From contig JAEEWM010000002.1 in NCBI GenBank assembly GCA_016287385.1, positions 182,166-246,165 on the forward strand: a DNA stretch of 64,000 nucleotides. Direction: 5' to 3'. This document shows, piece after piece, positions 53,277 through 64,000 of this stretch (positions are counted from its first letter, which is position 1; the number at the start of each line of letters is the position of its first letter). The stretch is from Clostridiaceae bacterium. GTDB lineage: Bacteria > Bacillota > Clostridia > Oscillospirales > Acutalibacteraceae. Both the position numbers and the translations under genes were made by a program. The notes below the pieces were generated by a model. It did no database searches. It was not told where the DNA came from and worked only from the letters and a program-made list of their open reading frames with translations.

Positions 53277-54860
53277 ATGTGTTCGGTTATAGGTTATTGC
53301 GGTGAAGCGGCAGACAGAGCCGCATTCGAAAAAGGGTTCGCCGAGACAAAGTCTCGCGGACCCGACGACAGCAGAATTATAGAAGTAAAAGGCGGAGTTT
53401 TAGGTTTTCACCGGCTTTCCATCATGGGACTCCACGAGGAGGGTATGCAACCGTTTGTTCTGAACGGTTGCGTAGCCGTTTGTAACGGGGAGTTATACGG
53501 CTTTGCAGAGCAAAAGCAAAAGCTTATGGAAAAAGGGTATGAATTCAAAAGCGACAGCGACTGCGAAATAATACTGCCTATGTATTTTGAATACGGAACT
53601 GATATGTTCGCGGGTCTTGACGCGGAGTTTGCCTGCATAATATACGACGGCAGAACGGATGAATGGATTGCCGCGCGCGATCCTATCGGTATCAGGCCGC
53701 TTTATTACGGATACGACGATAACGGCGTTATTGTTTTTGCAAGCGAACCGAAAAATCTTGTGGGAATTTGCAAAAAGATCATGCCGTTTCCGCCGGGACA
53801 TTATTATAAAGACGGCAAATTCACCTGCTATAACAATATATCGGGAGCAAATAGCGTTTGCAGTGATGATATAGAAACCGCCTGCAAAAACATCAGAGAA
53901 AAACTTATTGCAGGCGTAAAGAAGCGGCTTGTGGCGGATGCAAAGGTGGGTTTCCTGCTTTCGGGAGGCCTTGATTCCTCTCTTGTTTGCGCTATTGCCG
54001 CAAGAGAGAGCGACGAGCCCATAAAGACCTTTGCAATAGGTATGAGCGAGGACGCTATCGACCTTAAATACGCCCGCCAGGTCGCTGACTTCATAGGCGC
54101 CGACCACACGGAAGTATATATGACGCCGGATGAGGTTGTTTCTTCACTTGAAGATGTAATTCATCTGCTCGGTACATACGATATTACCACTGTCCGAGCT
54201 AGTATGGGTATGTATCTTGTGTGCCGTGCAATTCATGAGAAAACAGATATTCGGGTACTGCTCACAGGTGAAATATCCGACGAACTGTTCGGTTATAAAT
54301 ATACCGATTTCGCACCGAATGCAAAAGAGTTTCAAAGCGAGTCGGAAAAGCGGGTGCGTGAGCTTCATATGTATGACGTTCTGCGTGCCGACCGCTGTAT
54401 TTCGGTAAACTCTCTTGAAGCGCGCGTGCCGTTCGGAGATCTCGATTTTGCAAAGTATGTTATAAATCTTGACCCGGAAATAAAGATGAATAAATACAAT
54501 AAGGGCAAATATCTTTTGCGCCACGCTTTTGAGGGACTCGGATACTTGCCGGACAGCATTTTATGGCGCGAAAAAGCGGCGTTTTCCGACGCTGTCGGTC
54601 ACTCTATGGTCGATTACTTAAAAGAATACGCCGAAAGCATTTATACCGACGGCGAATTTATGGAAAAATGCAAAAAATACACCCACGCGACACCCTTTAC
54701 AAAGGAATCGCTTTTATACAGAGAAATCTTTGAAAAATATTATCCCGGTCAGTCGGAGATGATTGCAGATTTCTGGATGCCGAATAAATCTTGGGACGGA
54801 TGCAATGTAAACGACCCGTCAGCGCGGGTGCTTTCTAATTACGGTCAAAGCGGAGAATAA
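53277..54860 (+). CDS. asnB: Asparagine synthase (glutamine-hydrolysing)
   Basis: A 527-residue enzyme making asparagine from aspartate, ATP and glutamine. Cys2 (MCSVIGYCGE) is the class II amidotransferase nucleophile, followed by KSRGPDDS, GFHRLSIMG and VCNGELYG. The synthetase domain has the PP-loop SGGLDSS from S229 and TGEISDELFGYKY. AAGGAG precedes ATG 53277, 11 nt after the amt-PII stop. It is one of five consecutive glutamine-dependent enzymes in this operon. Confidence 0.95.
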   Translation: MCSVIGYCGEAADRAAFEKGFAETKSRGPDDSRIIEVKGGVLGFHRLSIMGLHEEGMQPFVLNGCVAVCNGELYGFAEQKQKLMEKGYEFKSDSDCEIILPMYFEYGTDMFAGLDAEFACIIYDGRTDEWIAARDPIGIRPLYYGYDDNGVIVFASEPKNLVGICKKIMPFPPGHYYKDGKFTCYNNISGANSVCSDDIETACKNIREKLIAGVKKRLVADAKVGFLLSGGLDSSLVCAIAARESDEPIKTFAIGMSEDAIDLKYARQVADFIGADHTEVYMTPDEVVSSLEDVIHLLGTYDITTVRASMGMYLVCRAIHEKTDIRVLLTGEISDELFGYKYTDFAPNAKEFQSESEKRVRELHMYDVLRADRCISVNSLEARVPFGDLDFAKYVINLDPEIKMNKYNKGKYLLRHAFEGLGYLPDSILWREKAAFSDAVGHSMVDYLKEYAESIYTDGEFMEKCKKYTHATPFTKESLLYREIFEKYYPGQSEMIADFWMPNKSWDGCNVNDPSARVLSNYGQSGE

Positions 54861-54876
54861 TTTTGGAGGTTTATTT

Positions 54877-56700
54877 ATGTGTGGAATAGTAGGTTTTACA
54901 GGGGCGCAGAATGCGGCGCCGATTTTGCTTGAAGGTCTTAAAAAGCTCGAATACAGGGGCTACGATTCGGCAGGTATCGCCGTTATGGACGGAAACTCGA
55001 TTTCGGTAAACAAGGTGACCGGCAGAATTGCAAATCTTTGCGAAAAAACAGATAACGGTAAAGCGGTAAAGGGCGGCACGGGCATAGGTCATACCCGTTG
55101 GGCAACACACGGCGCGCCGACGAGCGAAAACGCGCACCCGCATTTAAGTAATGACGGGAAATTTGCCGTAGTTCACAACGGTATTATTGAAAACTATATG
55201 TCGCTTCGGGAAAAGCTCATAAGCGAGGGCTATCATTTTGAGAGCGAAACCGATACGGAGGTTATAGTCCACTTAATCGAAAAATACTACAAAGGAAACG
55301 TCCGTGAGGCGCTTATTAAAACCACAAATAAGCTTCGCGGCTCTTATGCATTGGGCGTCATCTGCGCGGAAAACCCCGGAACGCTTTACGCCGCCAGAGA
55401 GGCAAGTCCGCTTATTTTAGGACTCGGTACAGATGAAAACTACTTTGCTTCCGATGTTACGGCGCTCGTTGCGCACACAAGAAACGTTATCTATCTTGAG
55501 GACGGCGAGTTTGCGGAGCTTACCGCCGACAGCATAAAGATATTTGACTGTCTGGGCGCTGAAATAAACAAAAAGGTTGTCCGTGTTATGTGGGATGTTC
55601 AGGCGGCTGAAAAAGGCGGCTATGAGCATTTTATGATGAAAGAAATAAAGGAACAGCCGGCGGCGGTCAAGGCAACTATAACGCCGAGAATAAAGGACGG
55701 GAAAGTAGTCTTTGACGAGCTCGATATAACCGCCGATAAGCTTAAAAACATAAACAAGATACTGATTACCGCCTGCGGCTCGGCTTATTATGCCGGTTGC
55801 GCCGGAAAATATGCGCTTGAAAAACTGTGTAATATTCCGGTGAGTGTTGAGCTTGCAAGCGAACTTCGTTACAGCGAGCCGATAATAGATGAACACACAC
55901 TGCTTATAGTGATTTCACAGTCGGGTGAAACGGCGGACACTATCGCCGCTATGAAAGAATGCAAGCAAAAAGGCGCTGCGGTAATCGCGGTAGTAAACGT
56001 AGTGGGCAGCACGGTTGCAAAGCTCGCTGACTATACCGTTTACACCTGGGCGGGTCCCGAAATCGCGGTTGCCACAACAAAGGGATACACAACGCAGGTT
56101 ACGGTTCTTTATCTGCTTTCGATTTATTTTGCCGACAAGTTAGGTCTTATAAAAGAGGATTACGGCAAGTATGTAAAATCGGTGCAGTCGTTGCCGCGCT
56201 TTGTTCAGCAGGCGATAGATATGAACCCGCAAATTGAGTCGCTCGCCAAAAAATACCATTCGAGCAAGGCGCTGTTCTTTATCGGCAGAAATACCGACTA
56301 TGCCGTATCGCTTGAGGGCGCGCTTAAAATGAAGGAAATCTCATATCTTCACTCCGAGGCCTACGCCGCCGGGGAACTCAAACACGGCACAATAGCGCTT
56401 ATTGAGGAGCATCAGCCGGTAATCGCACTTTGCTGTAATGAAAATATAATGGAAAAAACGCTCAGCAATATCGTAGAAGTAAAAGCGCGCGGCGCCGAGG
56501 TTCTGGCACTTACTTTCCGAAACAACGAAAAGATAGTATCAGTTGCGGACGATCTTATGTTCATTCCCGAAATTGACCCGATATTTTCAGGTGTGGTAGA
56601 AATTGTGCCGCTTCAACTGCTCGCGTATTTTGTCGCAAAGGAAAACGGTTGCGATATCGATAAACCGAAAAATCTTGCAAAATCGGTAACGGTGGAATGA
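54877..56700 (+). CDS. glmS: Glutamine-fructose-6-phosphate aminotransferase
   Basis: A 607-residue GlmS producing glucosamine-6-phosphate for cell-wall synthesis. It has an N-terminal amidotransferase with Cys2 (MCGIVGFTG), EYRGYDSAG and HTRWATHG, then two SIS isomerase domains ([30 protein letters not shown]) and the C-terminal KSVTVE. TTGGAGG precedes ATG 54877. There is no room for a glmS ribozyme: the gap to asnB is 16 nt, so the usual Firmicutes glucosamine-6-phosphate control is missing at this copy and expression follows the nitrogen operon. Confidence 0.97.
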   Translation: MCGIVGFTGAQNAAPILLEGLKKLEYRGYDSAGIAVMDGNSISVNKVTGRIANLCEKTDNGKAVKGGTGIGHTRWATHGAPTSENAHPHLSNDGKFAVVHNGIIENYMSLREKLISEGYHFESETDTEVIVHLIEKYYKGNVREALIKTTNKLRGSYALGVICAENPGTLYAAREASPLILGLGTDENYFASDVTALVAHTRNVIYLEDGEFAELTADSIKIFDCLGAEINKKVVRVMWDVQAAEKGGYEHFMMKEIKEQPAAVKATITPRIKDGKVVFDELDITADKLKNINKILITACGSAYYAGCAGKYALEKLCNIPVSVELASELRYSEPIIDEHTLLIVISQSGETADTIAAMKECKQKGAAVIAVVNVVGSTVAKLADYTVYTWAGPEIAVATTKGYTTQVTVLYLLSIYFADKLGLIKEDYGKYVKSVQSLPRFVQQAIDMNPQIESLAKKYHSSKALFFIGRNTDYAVSLEGALKMKEISYLHSEAYAAGELKHGTIALIEEHQPVIALCCNENIMEKTLSNIVEVKARGAEVLALTFRNNEKIVSVADDLMFIPEIDPIFSGVVEIVPLQLLAYFVAKENGCDIDKPKNLAKSVTVE

Positions 56701-56701
56701 T

Positions 56702-58228
56702 ATGGATAAAATACTCGTTTTAGACTTCGGCGGTCAGTATAACATGCTTATCGCGCGCAGAGTCCGCGCTATGAATGTTTATGCGGAAATAAAACCGTAT
56801 AACAAAATAACGCCGGAAGAAATCAAAGCCGCCGGATATAAAGGCGTGATTTTTACCGGCGGACCAAACAGCGTGTATGATGAAAGCTCGCCTCATTACA
56901 GTAAAGAAATACTGAATCTCGGTATTCCGATACTCGGCATTTGTTACGGACATCAACTGCTTACACATATATCCGGCGGCAAAATAGAGCCTGCAAAAAG
57001 CGGTAGTGAATACGGTAAAACCGAACTGTTTGTCGCCAAAAATATTCTGTTTGAAGGTGTGCCGGAAAACAGTATTTGCTATATGAGCCACACCGATTAT
57101 GTAAGCCGATTGCCTGACGGCTTCAAGGTTATCGCCTATACAAATAATTGCCCGTGCGCCGCTATGGCTGATGATGAAAAAAGTTTTTACGGAGTGCAGT
57201 TTCACCCGGAGGTTACCCACACCGAATACGGTAACCGGATGCTTGAAAACTTTGTGCTCGGCGTTTGCAAATGTGACCGAAATTGGATAATGAGCGATTT
57301 CGTTACTCAAACTACCGAAAAATACAAAAAGGAGCTTGCCGGCAAAAAAGTTCTGCTGGCGCTCTCGGGCGGTGTTGATTCATCTGTCGCGGCGGTGCTT
57401 TTGCATAAGGCGATAGGTCAAAGTCTTTACTGCGTTTTTGTCGATCACGGATTGCTGCGGCAGGACGAGGGCGACTATGTTGAAAATACATTAGGCAAAA
57501 AACTCGGAGTGAATTTAATAAGAGTAAACGCCGAAAGTGAGTTTTTAAGCAGGTTAAAAGGAGTGACCTCGCCTGAAGCAAAGCGAAAAATCATCGGGGA
57601 GGAGTTTATACGCGTATTTGAAAGAGAGGCAAAGAAACTCGGTAAAATAGATGTTCTGGCGCAAGGTACGATTTACCCCGATGTAATAGAAAGCGGTAAG
57701 GGCGATTCGGCGGTGATAAAGAGCCATCACAATGTTGGCGGACTGCCCGAGGTTATGTCCTTTGAAAGTATTGCGGAGCCTCTGCGCGATTTATTCAAGG
57801 ACGAAGTGCGAGAGGTCGGCGAAAAGCTCGGAATACCGAAAGAATTGGTCCGGCGTCAGCCCTTTCCCGGGCCGGGGCTTGCTGTACGGGTGACGGGTGA
57901 GATAACCAAAGAGAAACTTGAACTTTTGAGAAAAGCAGACGCGATATTCAGAGAAGAACTTGAAAAAACACAAAGTAAACCGAGTCAGTATTTTGCCGTT
58001 TTACTCGACACAAAAAGCGTGGGCGTTATGGGGGACGGCAGAACCTACGGTTATACCGTGGCGCTTCGCGCGGTTGATACTGACGATTTTATGACGGCGG
58101 GTTGGTCGCGCCTTGGTTACGGAGTGTTAGAGAAAGCAAGCAACCGTATCACAAACGAAGTAAACGGTATCACAAGAGTGGTTTACGATATAACGTCAAA
58201 GCCTCCGGCAACGGTGGAATGGGAATAA
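56702..58228 (+). CDS. guaA: GMP synthase (glutamine-hydrolysing)
   Basis: A 508-residue GuaA converting XMP to GMP. The N-terminal class I amidotransferase has Cys81 in GICYGHQLL and FHPEVTHTE. The ATP-pyrophosphatase domain has [11 protein letters not shown], and the C-terminal dimerisation domain has [13 protein letters not shown] and the [13 protein letters not shown] end. It starts 1 nt after the glmS stop, so translation is coupled. A GTAG hairpin unit lies in the 54-nt gap to pyrG. Confidence 0.97.
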   Translation: MDKILVLDFGGQYNMLIARRVRAMNVYAEIKPYNKITPEEIKAAGYKGVIFTGGPNSVYDESSPHYSKEILNLGIPILGICYGHQLLTHISGGKIEPAKSGSEYGKTELFVAKNILFEGVPENSICYMSHTDYVSRLPDGFKVIAYTNNCPCAAMADDEKSFYGVQFHPEVTHTEYGNRMLENFVLGVCKCDRNWIMSDFVTQTTEKYKKELAGKKVLLALSGGVDSSVAAVLLHKAIGQSLYCVFVDHGLLRQDEGDYVENTLGKKLGVNLIRVNAESEFLSRLKGVTSPEAKRKIIGEEFIRVFEREAKKLGKIDVLAQGTIYPDVIESGKGDSAVIKSHHNVGGLPEVMSFESIAEPLRDLFKDEVREVGEKLGIPKELVRRQPFPGPGLAVRVTGEITKEKLELLRKADAIFREELEKTQSKPSQYFAVLLDTKSVGVMGDGRTYGYTVALRAVDTDDFMTAGWSRLGYGVLEKASNRITNEVNGITRVVYDITSKPPATVEWE

Positions 58229-61308
<3,080 letters not shown>

Positions 61309-61311
61309 ACT

Positions 61312-62103
61312 ATGCACTTTACCAAAATGCAGGGACTCGGAAATGACTATCTTTACGTATACGGAAACGTGCCGGAAACAATAACGGATGTTTGCATACG
61401 TCTGTCAAATCGCCACTTCGGCGCCGGGTCTGACGGTATGATTTTTATATCCCCCTCACCCATAGCGGATTTCAAAATGCGCATTTTCAATGCGGACGGC
61501 AGTGAAGCCAAAATGTGCGGCAACGGAATCAGGTGCGTGGGAAAATATGTATACGAAAAAGGTTATACAGAAAAAACCAATTTGCGCATTGAAACGCTTT
61601 CGGGCATTAAAACCCTGAATTTACGCCTTATTGCCGGTAAGGTAAAACAGGTGTCTGTTGATATGGGCAGGGCGGAAGTATCAAAGGATATAACTGTTCC
61701 GCTTGAAAACGGAGAAATTGTCTGCACCCCGGTATCTGTCGGTAACCCTCACGCTGTCATATTTGTAAAAAACGCGGAAAACGCCGAAGTTTCTGCTCTT
61801 GGTCCGCAAATGGAGCATAGCGAACTTTTTTCCGGCGGAGTGAATGCGGAATTTGCCGAAGTTACAGGAGAAAACGCAATCCGTATGCGTGTTTGGGAAA
61901 GAGGCAGCGGTATAACGTTAGCTTGCGGCACCGGTGCTTGCGCGGTCGCTTCGGCGGCAGTCAGCAAAGGGCTTTGTGAATTCGATAAGCCGATTACCGT
62001 AAAGCTTGACGGCGGACGGCTTGAAATAACGGTAAGTCGCGAATACAAGGTTACTATGACCGGTCCTGCCGAAACGGTATATGAGGGAGACGTAGTATGT
62101 TAA
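61312..62103 (+). CDS. dapF: Diaminopimelate epimerase
   Basis: A 263-residue cofactor-free epimerase converting LL- to meso-diaminopimelate for lysine and peptidoglycan. The catalytic cysteine pair is C69 (KMCGNGIR) and C205 (ACGTGACA), and the start MHFTKMQGLGNDY is typical. AAAGGAG precedes ATG 61312. It lies 3 nt after purF and overlaps dapL by 7 nt. dapF followed by dapL forms the aminotransferase route to DAP, which saves succinylation steps. Confidence 0.96.
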   Translation: MHFTKMQGLGNDYLYVYGNVPETITDVCIRLSNRHFGAGSDGMIFISPSPIADFKMRIFNADGSEAKMCGNGIRCVGKYVYEKGYTEKTNLRIETLSGIKTLNLRLIAGKVKQVSVDMGRAEVSKDITVPLENGEIVCTPVSVGNPHAVIFVKNAENAEVSALGPQMEHSELFSGGVNAEFAEVTGENAIRMRVWERGSGITLACGTGACAVASAAVSKGLCEFDKPITVKLDGGRLEITVSREYKVTMTGPAETVYEGDVVC

Positions 62104-63281
62104 AACCAAACACAAATTATGCCAACCTTAAGGACTCATATCTCTTTTATAATATATCCCGGAAAGTTAATGCGTATCTTGAAAAGAACCCGGGCGCGCA
62201 CCTTCTGCGACTCGGTATCGGTGATGTTTCACTGCCTCTCCCCGGCGCCGTGATAAAGGCGCTGCACGGGGCGGTAGACGATCAGGCGGCGAAACAGACC
62301 TTTCACGGATATATGCCCGAGTGCGGCGCGCCCTTTCTGCGTGAAATAATTGCCGCGCATTATAATAAACGCGGTGTTGATATAAACGCCGATGAGGTCT
62401 TTATATCAAGCGGGGCGAGCGACGAACTCGGAGACATACTTGATTTGTTTGACAAATTCGATACTGCGCTTATTATGGAGCCGGCATATCCCGCTTATGT
62501 TGACGCCAACATTATGTCAGGCAGAAGAATAATTCACCTGTCCGCGGGTAAAGACAACGGATTTCTGCCGTCACCCCCGAAAGAAGCAAAAGCCGATATT
62601 ATTTATATTTGCTCGCCAAATAACCCCACCGGCGCGGTGTTCAGCCGTGAACAGCTGAAAGACTGGGTGGATTTTGCCAATCGCAACGCTTCGGTTATAC
62701 TTTTTGACGCCGCGTATGAGGCGTTTATCGAAGATAACGCGCTGCCCCACAGTATTTTTGAAATTGAAGGCGCAAAAGAGTGCGCAATAGAAATATGTTC
62801 TCTCTCAAAAACCGCAGGGTTTACCGGCACACGTCTTGGCTATACGGTAATTCCAAAAGGGCTTTCGCGCGGCGGTATGAATTTTAACAGAATGTGGGTG
62901 CGTAACCGTACAACCAAGACTAACGGTGTTTCGTATATCATACAAAAGGGAGCCGTCGCTGTTTTTACCGATGAAGGGCAAGCACAGATAAAAGAAAACA
63001 TAAGTGTTTATAAGCAAAACGCTCGGGTGCTGTCGAACGCGCTCGGTAAACTCGGAATTTGGTACTGCGGCGGTAAAAACGCACCGTATGTGTGGATGAA
63101 AGTGCCGGATGGATTTGACAGTTGGAGCTTTTTTGATTTTCTGCTGAACGAAGCAGGTGTTGTAGGCACTCCCGGCGCCGGCTTCGGCAAATGCGGCGAG
63201 GGCTTTTTCCGCCTCTCATCGTTCGGCGATCCCGAAGACACGAAGGAAGCGGCAGAGCGCCTTGTCAACTTGCTGCGATAG
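62097..63281 (+). CDS. dapL: LL-diaminopimelate aminotransferase
   Basis: A 394-residue class I/II PLP aminotransferase converting tetrahydrodipicolinate and glutamate directly to LL-DAP. DapL features include the start LKDSYLFYNISRKV, LLRLGIGDVSLPLP, the QTFHGYMPECGAPFLRE region and CSPNNPTGA. The PLP lysine is K238 in SLSKTAGFTGTRLGY. It uses glutamate, tying it to the nitrogen operon that it ends. After the stop only a weak AT-rich inverted repeat (63285-63312) is seen as a possible terminator. Confidence 0.95.
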   Translation: MLKPNTNYANLKDSYLFYNISRKVNAYLEKNPGAHLLRLGIGDVSLPLPGAVIKALHGAVDDQAAKQTFHGYMPECGAPFLREIIAAHYNKRGVDINADEVFISSGASDELGDILDLFDKFDTALIMEPAYPAYVDANIMSGRRIIHLSAGKDNGFLPSPPKEAKADIIYICSPNNPTGAVFSREQLKDWVDFANRNASVILFDAAYEAFIEDNALPHSIFEIEGAKECAIEICSLSKTAGFTGTRLGYTVIPKGLSRGGMNFNRMWVRNRTTKTNGVSYIIQKGAVAVFTDEGQAQIKENISVYKQNARVLSNALGKLGIWYCGGKNAPYVWMKVPDGFDSWSFFDFLLNEAGVVGTPGAGFGKCGEGFFRLSSFGDPEDTKEAAERLVNLLR

Positions 63282-63430
63282 AGAAAAACGATTAAAAACA
63301 GCGTTTTCGTTAAGCGGATAACAAATTACCCGCCAAAAGGTCGAAATTCGCCTGACGGCGAACCGTCCTTTTCGATCCTCTCTATGAGAAACGCACCATA
63401 CCCGAATGGGTTGCGGTATGTTATAGAAAG
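63282..63430. other. Gap after dapL with one repeat unit
   Basis: No gene was found. Positions 63347-63382 hold a hairpin TTCGCC-TGAC-GGCGAA followed by CCGTCCTTTTCGATCCTCTC, the same 20-nt tail that follows other hairpins in the two cassettes to the right. Confidence 0.6.
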
Positions 63431-63591
63431 GGAGAGGATCGCCCGGCGCAACTGTTGCGCCGGCACGCACGCGGACTTGCCAACCGTTCACCGAAAGGTT
63501 GGCATTTTGCTTCGCAAAACCGTCCTTTTCGATCCTCTCCTTGGATAAACAAGAATAGCGGGACATATCCTGACGGATATATCCCGCTATT
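63431..63591. repeat. tRNA-associated cassette, copy 1 (161 bp)
   Basis: It matches 63700-63860 across the full length except in a compensated stem near 63481-63500. It consists of a 110-bp module with 11-bp inverted ends (GGAGAGGATCG at 63431-63441, CGATCCTCTCC at 63530-63540), containing GGCGCAACTGTTGCGCC, then a second hairpin identical to the terminator after tRNA-Ala. Confidence 0.85.
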
Positions 63592-63689
63592 TGACGAAAC
63601 AAGATGTTTTGTAGACGAACGCCCGTCGGGAAATAGACCTTTTGTTCTGATAAGGTGATATTCCCGGATTGGGCGCGGCACTTTGCCGC
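63592..63689. other. 98-bp spacer between the two tRNA-associated cassettes
   Basis: No gene or known motif was seen. Short symmetric pieces occur (AACAAGATGTTTTGT; GCGGCACTTTGCCGC near the right end). Confidence 0.5.
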
Positions 63690-63859
63690 TGGTGGAGACG
63701 GAGAGGATCGCCCGGCGCAACTGTTGCGCCGGCACGCACGCGGACTTGCCGAACGTCCACCGGAAGTTCGGCATTTTGCTTCGCAAAACCGTCCTTTTCG
63801 ATCCTCTCCTTGGATAAACAAGAATAGCGGGACATATCCTGACGGATATATCCCGCTAT
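63690..63859. repeat. tRNA-associated cassette, copy 2, with a 21-nt tRNA-Ala 3' end copy
   Basis: 63690-63710 repeats exactly the last 21 nt of tRNA-Ala including CCA (63860-63880). It is followed by the same 110-bp module (inverted ends 63700-63710 and 63799-63809) and the hairpin at 63823-63860. The unit is 170 bp and abuts the intact tRNA gene. Confidence 0.85.
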
Positions 63860-63860
63860 T
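63823..63860 (-). terminator. Hairpin directly after tRNA-Ala
   Basis: AATAGCGGGA and TCCCGCTATT arms (63823-63832 and 63851-63860), extended by ATATCC/GGATAT, followed on the minus strand by CTTGTTT. The T tract is weak. An identical hairpin ends cassette copy 1. Confidence 0.6.
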
Positions 63861-63935
63861 GGTGGAGACGGAGAGGATCGAACTCTTGACCTCCTGAATG
63901 CCATTCAGGCGCTCTCCCAGCTGAGCTACGCCCCC
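63860..63935 (-). tRNA. tRNA-Ala, anticodon GGC
   Basis: A 76-nt cloverleaf on the minus strand starting GGGGGCG and ending CTCCACCA with CCA encoded. The D arm is GCTC/GAGC. The anticodon stem CCTGA/TCAGG holds loop ATGGCAT, giving anticodon GGC. The T arm has GTTCGATCC. The acceptor contains the G3-U70 pair that identifies alanine tRNAs. The 3' end is duplicated in the adjacent cassette. Confidence 0.97.
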
Positions 63936-63948
63936 GTGCGCAAACACT

Positions 63949-63977
63949 ATAATAACATATAAAAAGTAAAAACGCAA
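63949..63977 (-). promoter_or_regulatory. Probable promoter of tRNA-Ala
   Basis: On the minus strand TTGCGT (63977-63972), 17-nt spacer, TATTAT (63954-63949), 13 nt before the mature tRNA 5' end. Confidence 0.5.
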
Positions 63978-64000
63978 CAAAAAAATAAAAAAATTTTTCA

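Noticed and set aside
54861..54876. A glmS ribozyme before glmS
   Set aside because: The gap to asnB is only 16 nt, far too short for the ribozyme, and no core sequence is seen in the end of asnB.
63216..63980. Long minus-strand open frame beginning with tRNA-derived residues (GGVAQLGERLNGIQ...)
   Set aside because: This is the well-known artefact of translating through a tRNA and adjacent repeats. It overlaps tRNA-Ala and dapL antisense and has no ribosome site.

Overview
The window looks like a chromosome segment from an uncultured anaerobic, probably spore-forming member of the Clostridia (Oscillospiraceae-like gut Firmicutes). The evidence is strong purine-rich ribosome binding sites, frequent GTG and TTG starts, consensus TTGACA-17-TATAAT promoters, sporulation genes (yabP, yabQ, a SpoVB/YabM-type flippase), an Rnf complex gene, a dockerin protein, a probable Re-citrate synthase with aconitase and isocitrate dehydrogenase, and a type III glutamine synthetase. 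No prophage, CRISPR array or rRNA operon was seen. The only tRNA found is tRNA-Ala(GGC) at the right edge.

Layout. 0-3.2 kb: rnfC start (minus strand), cardiolipin synthase, rpsF-ssb-rpsR with a probable S6:S18 autoregulatory leader. 3.2-13.8 kb: a tightly packed run recJ, relA/spoT, dtd, metallo-hydrolase, hemZ, uridine-kinase-like, zinc-ribbon protein, nucleosidase-like, flippase. 13.8-19.1 kb: hup, rqcP, yabP, yabQ, divIC and an S1-domain gene in the order known from Bacillus, then a lone class I fumarase alpha subunit, an RlmL-type methyltransferase and a lipid kinase. 19.1-21.1 kb: groES-groEL with a CtsR-like box. 21.1-25.8 kb: a secreted dockerin protein set between two fields of small palindromic repeats. 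25.8-30.3 kb: rpsL, rpsG, fusA, tuf. 30.3-34.8 kb: serine hydrolase, GH37 trehalase-like enzyme, penicillin-binding protein.

34.8-63.3 kb is a carbon/nitrogen hub. A plus-strand operon (Re-citrate synthase, FCD-type GntR regulator, aconitase, isocitrate dehydrogenase, then a lipoprotein) should make 2-oxoglutarate. It has a consensus promoter overlapped by a perfect 20-bp palindrome. A minus-strand operon (48.1 to 41.3 kb) encodes a split archaeal-type glutamate synthase (amidotransferase, FMN domain, ferredoxin-like and FAD/NAD subunits, GXGXG domain), glutamine synthetase I and a NitR-like ANTAR antiterminator. A nine-gene plus-strand operon (49.4-63.3 kb) encodes glutamine synthetase III, an Amt-PII fusion, then five glutamine amidotransferases (asnB, glmS, guaA, pyrG, purF) and dapF-dapL. 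Both nitrogen operons have a consensus promoter followed by a leader with an intrinsic terminator, and the two leaders share the sequence GCAAAGGCGTY.

Between the nitrogen operons lie (i) a minus-strand transcription unit with a consensus-like promoter, an about 104-nt three-way-junction leader, an intrinsic terminator and a 60-residue cysteine-rich protein, which looks like an orphan riboswitch-type element; and (ii) a REP-associated tyrosine transposase (RAYT) whose own coding sequence carries two inverted copies of a GTAG-tagged hairpin of the kind scattered elsewhere in the window. At the right end, tRNA-Ala(GGC) is followed by duplicated cassettes that include a 21-nt copy of the tRNA 3' end.
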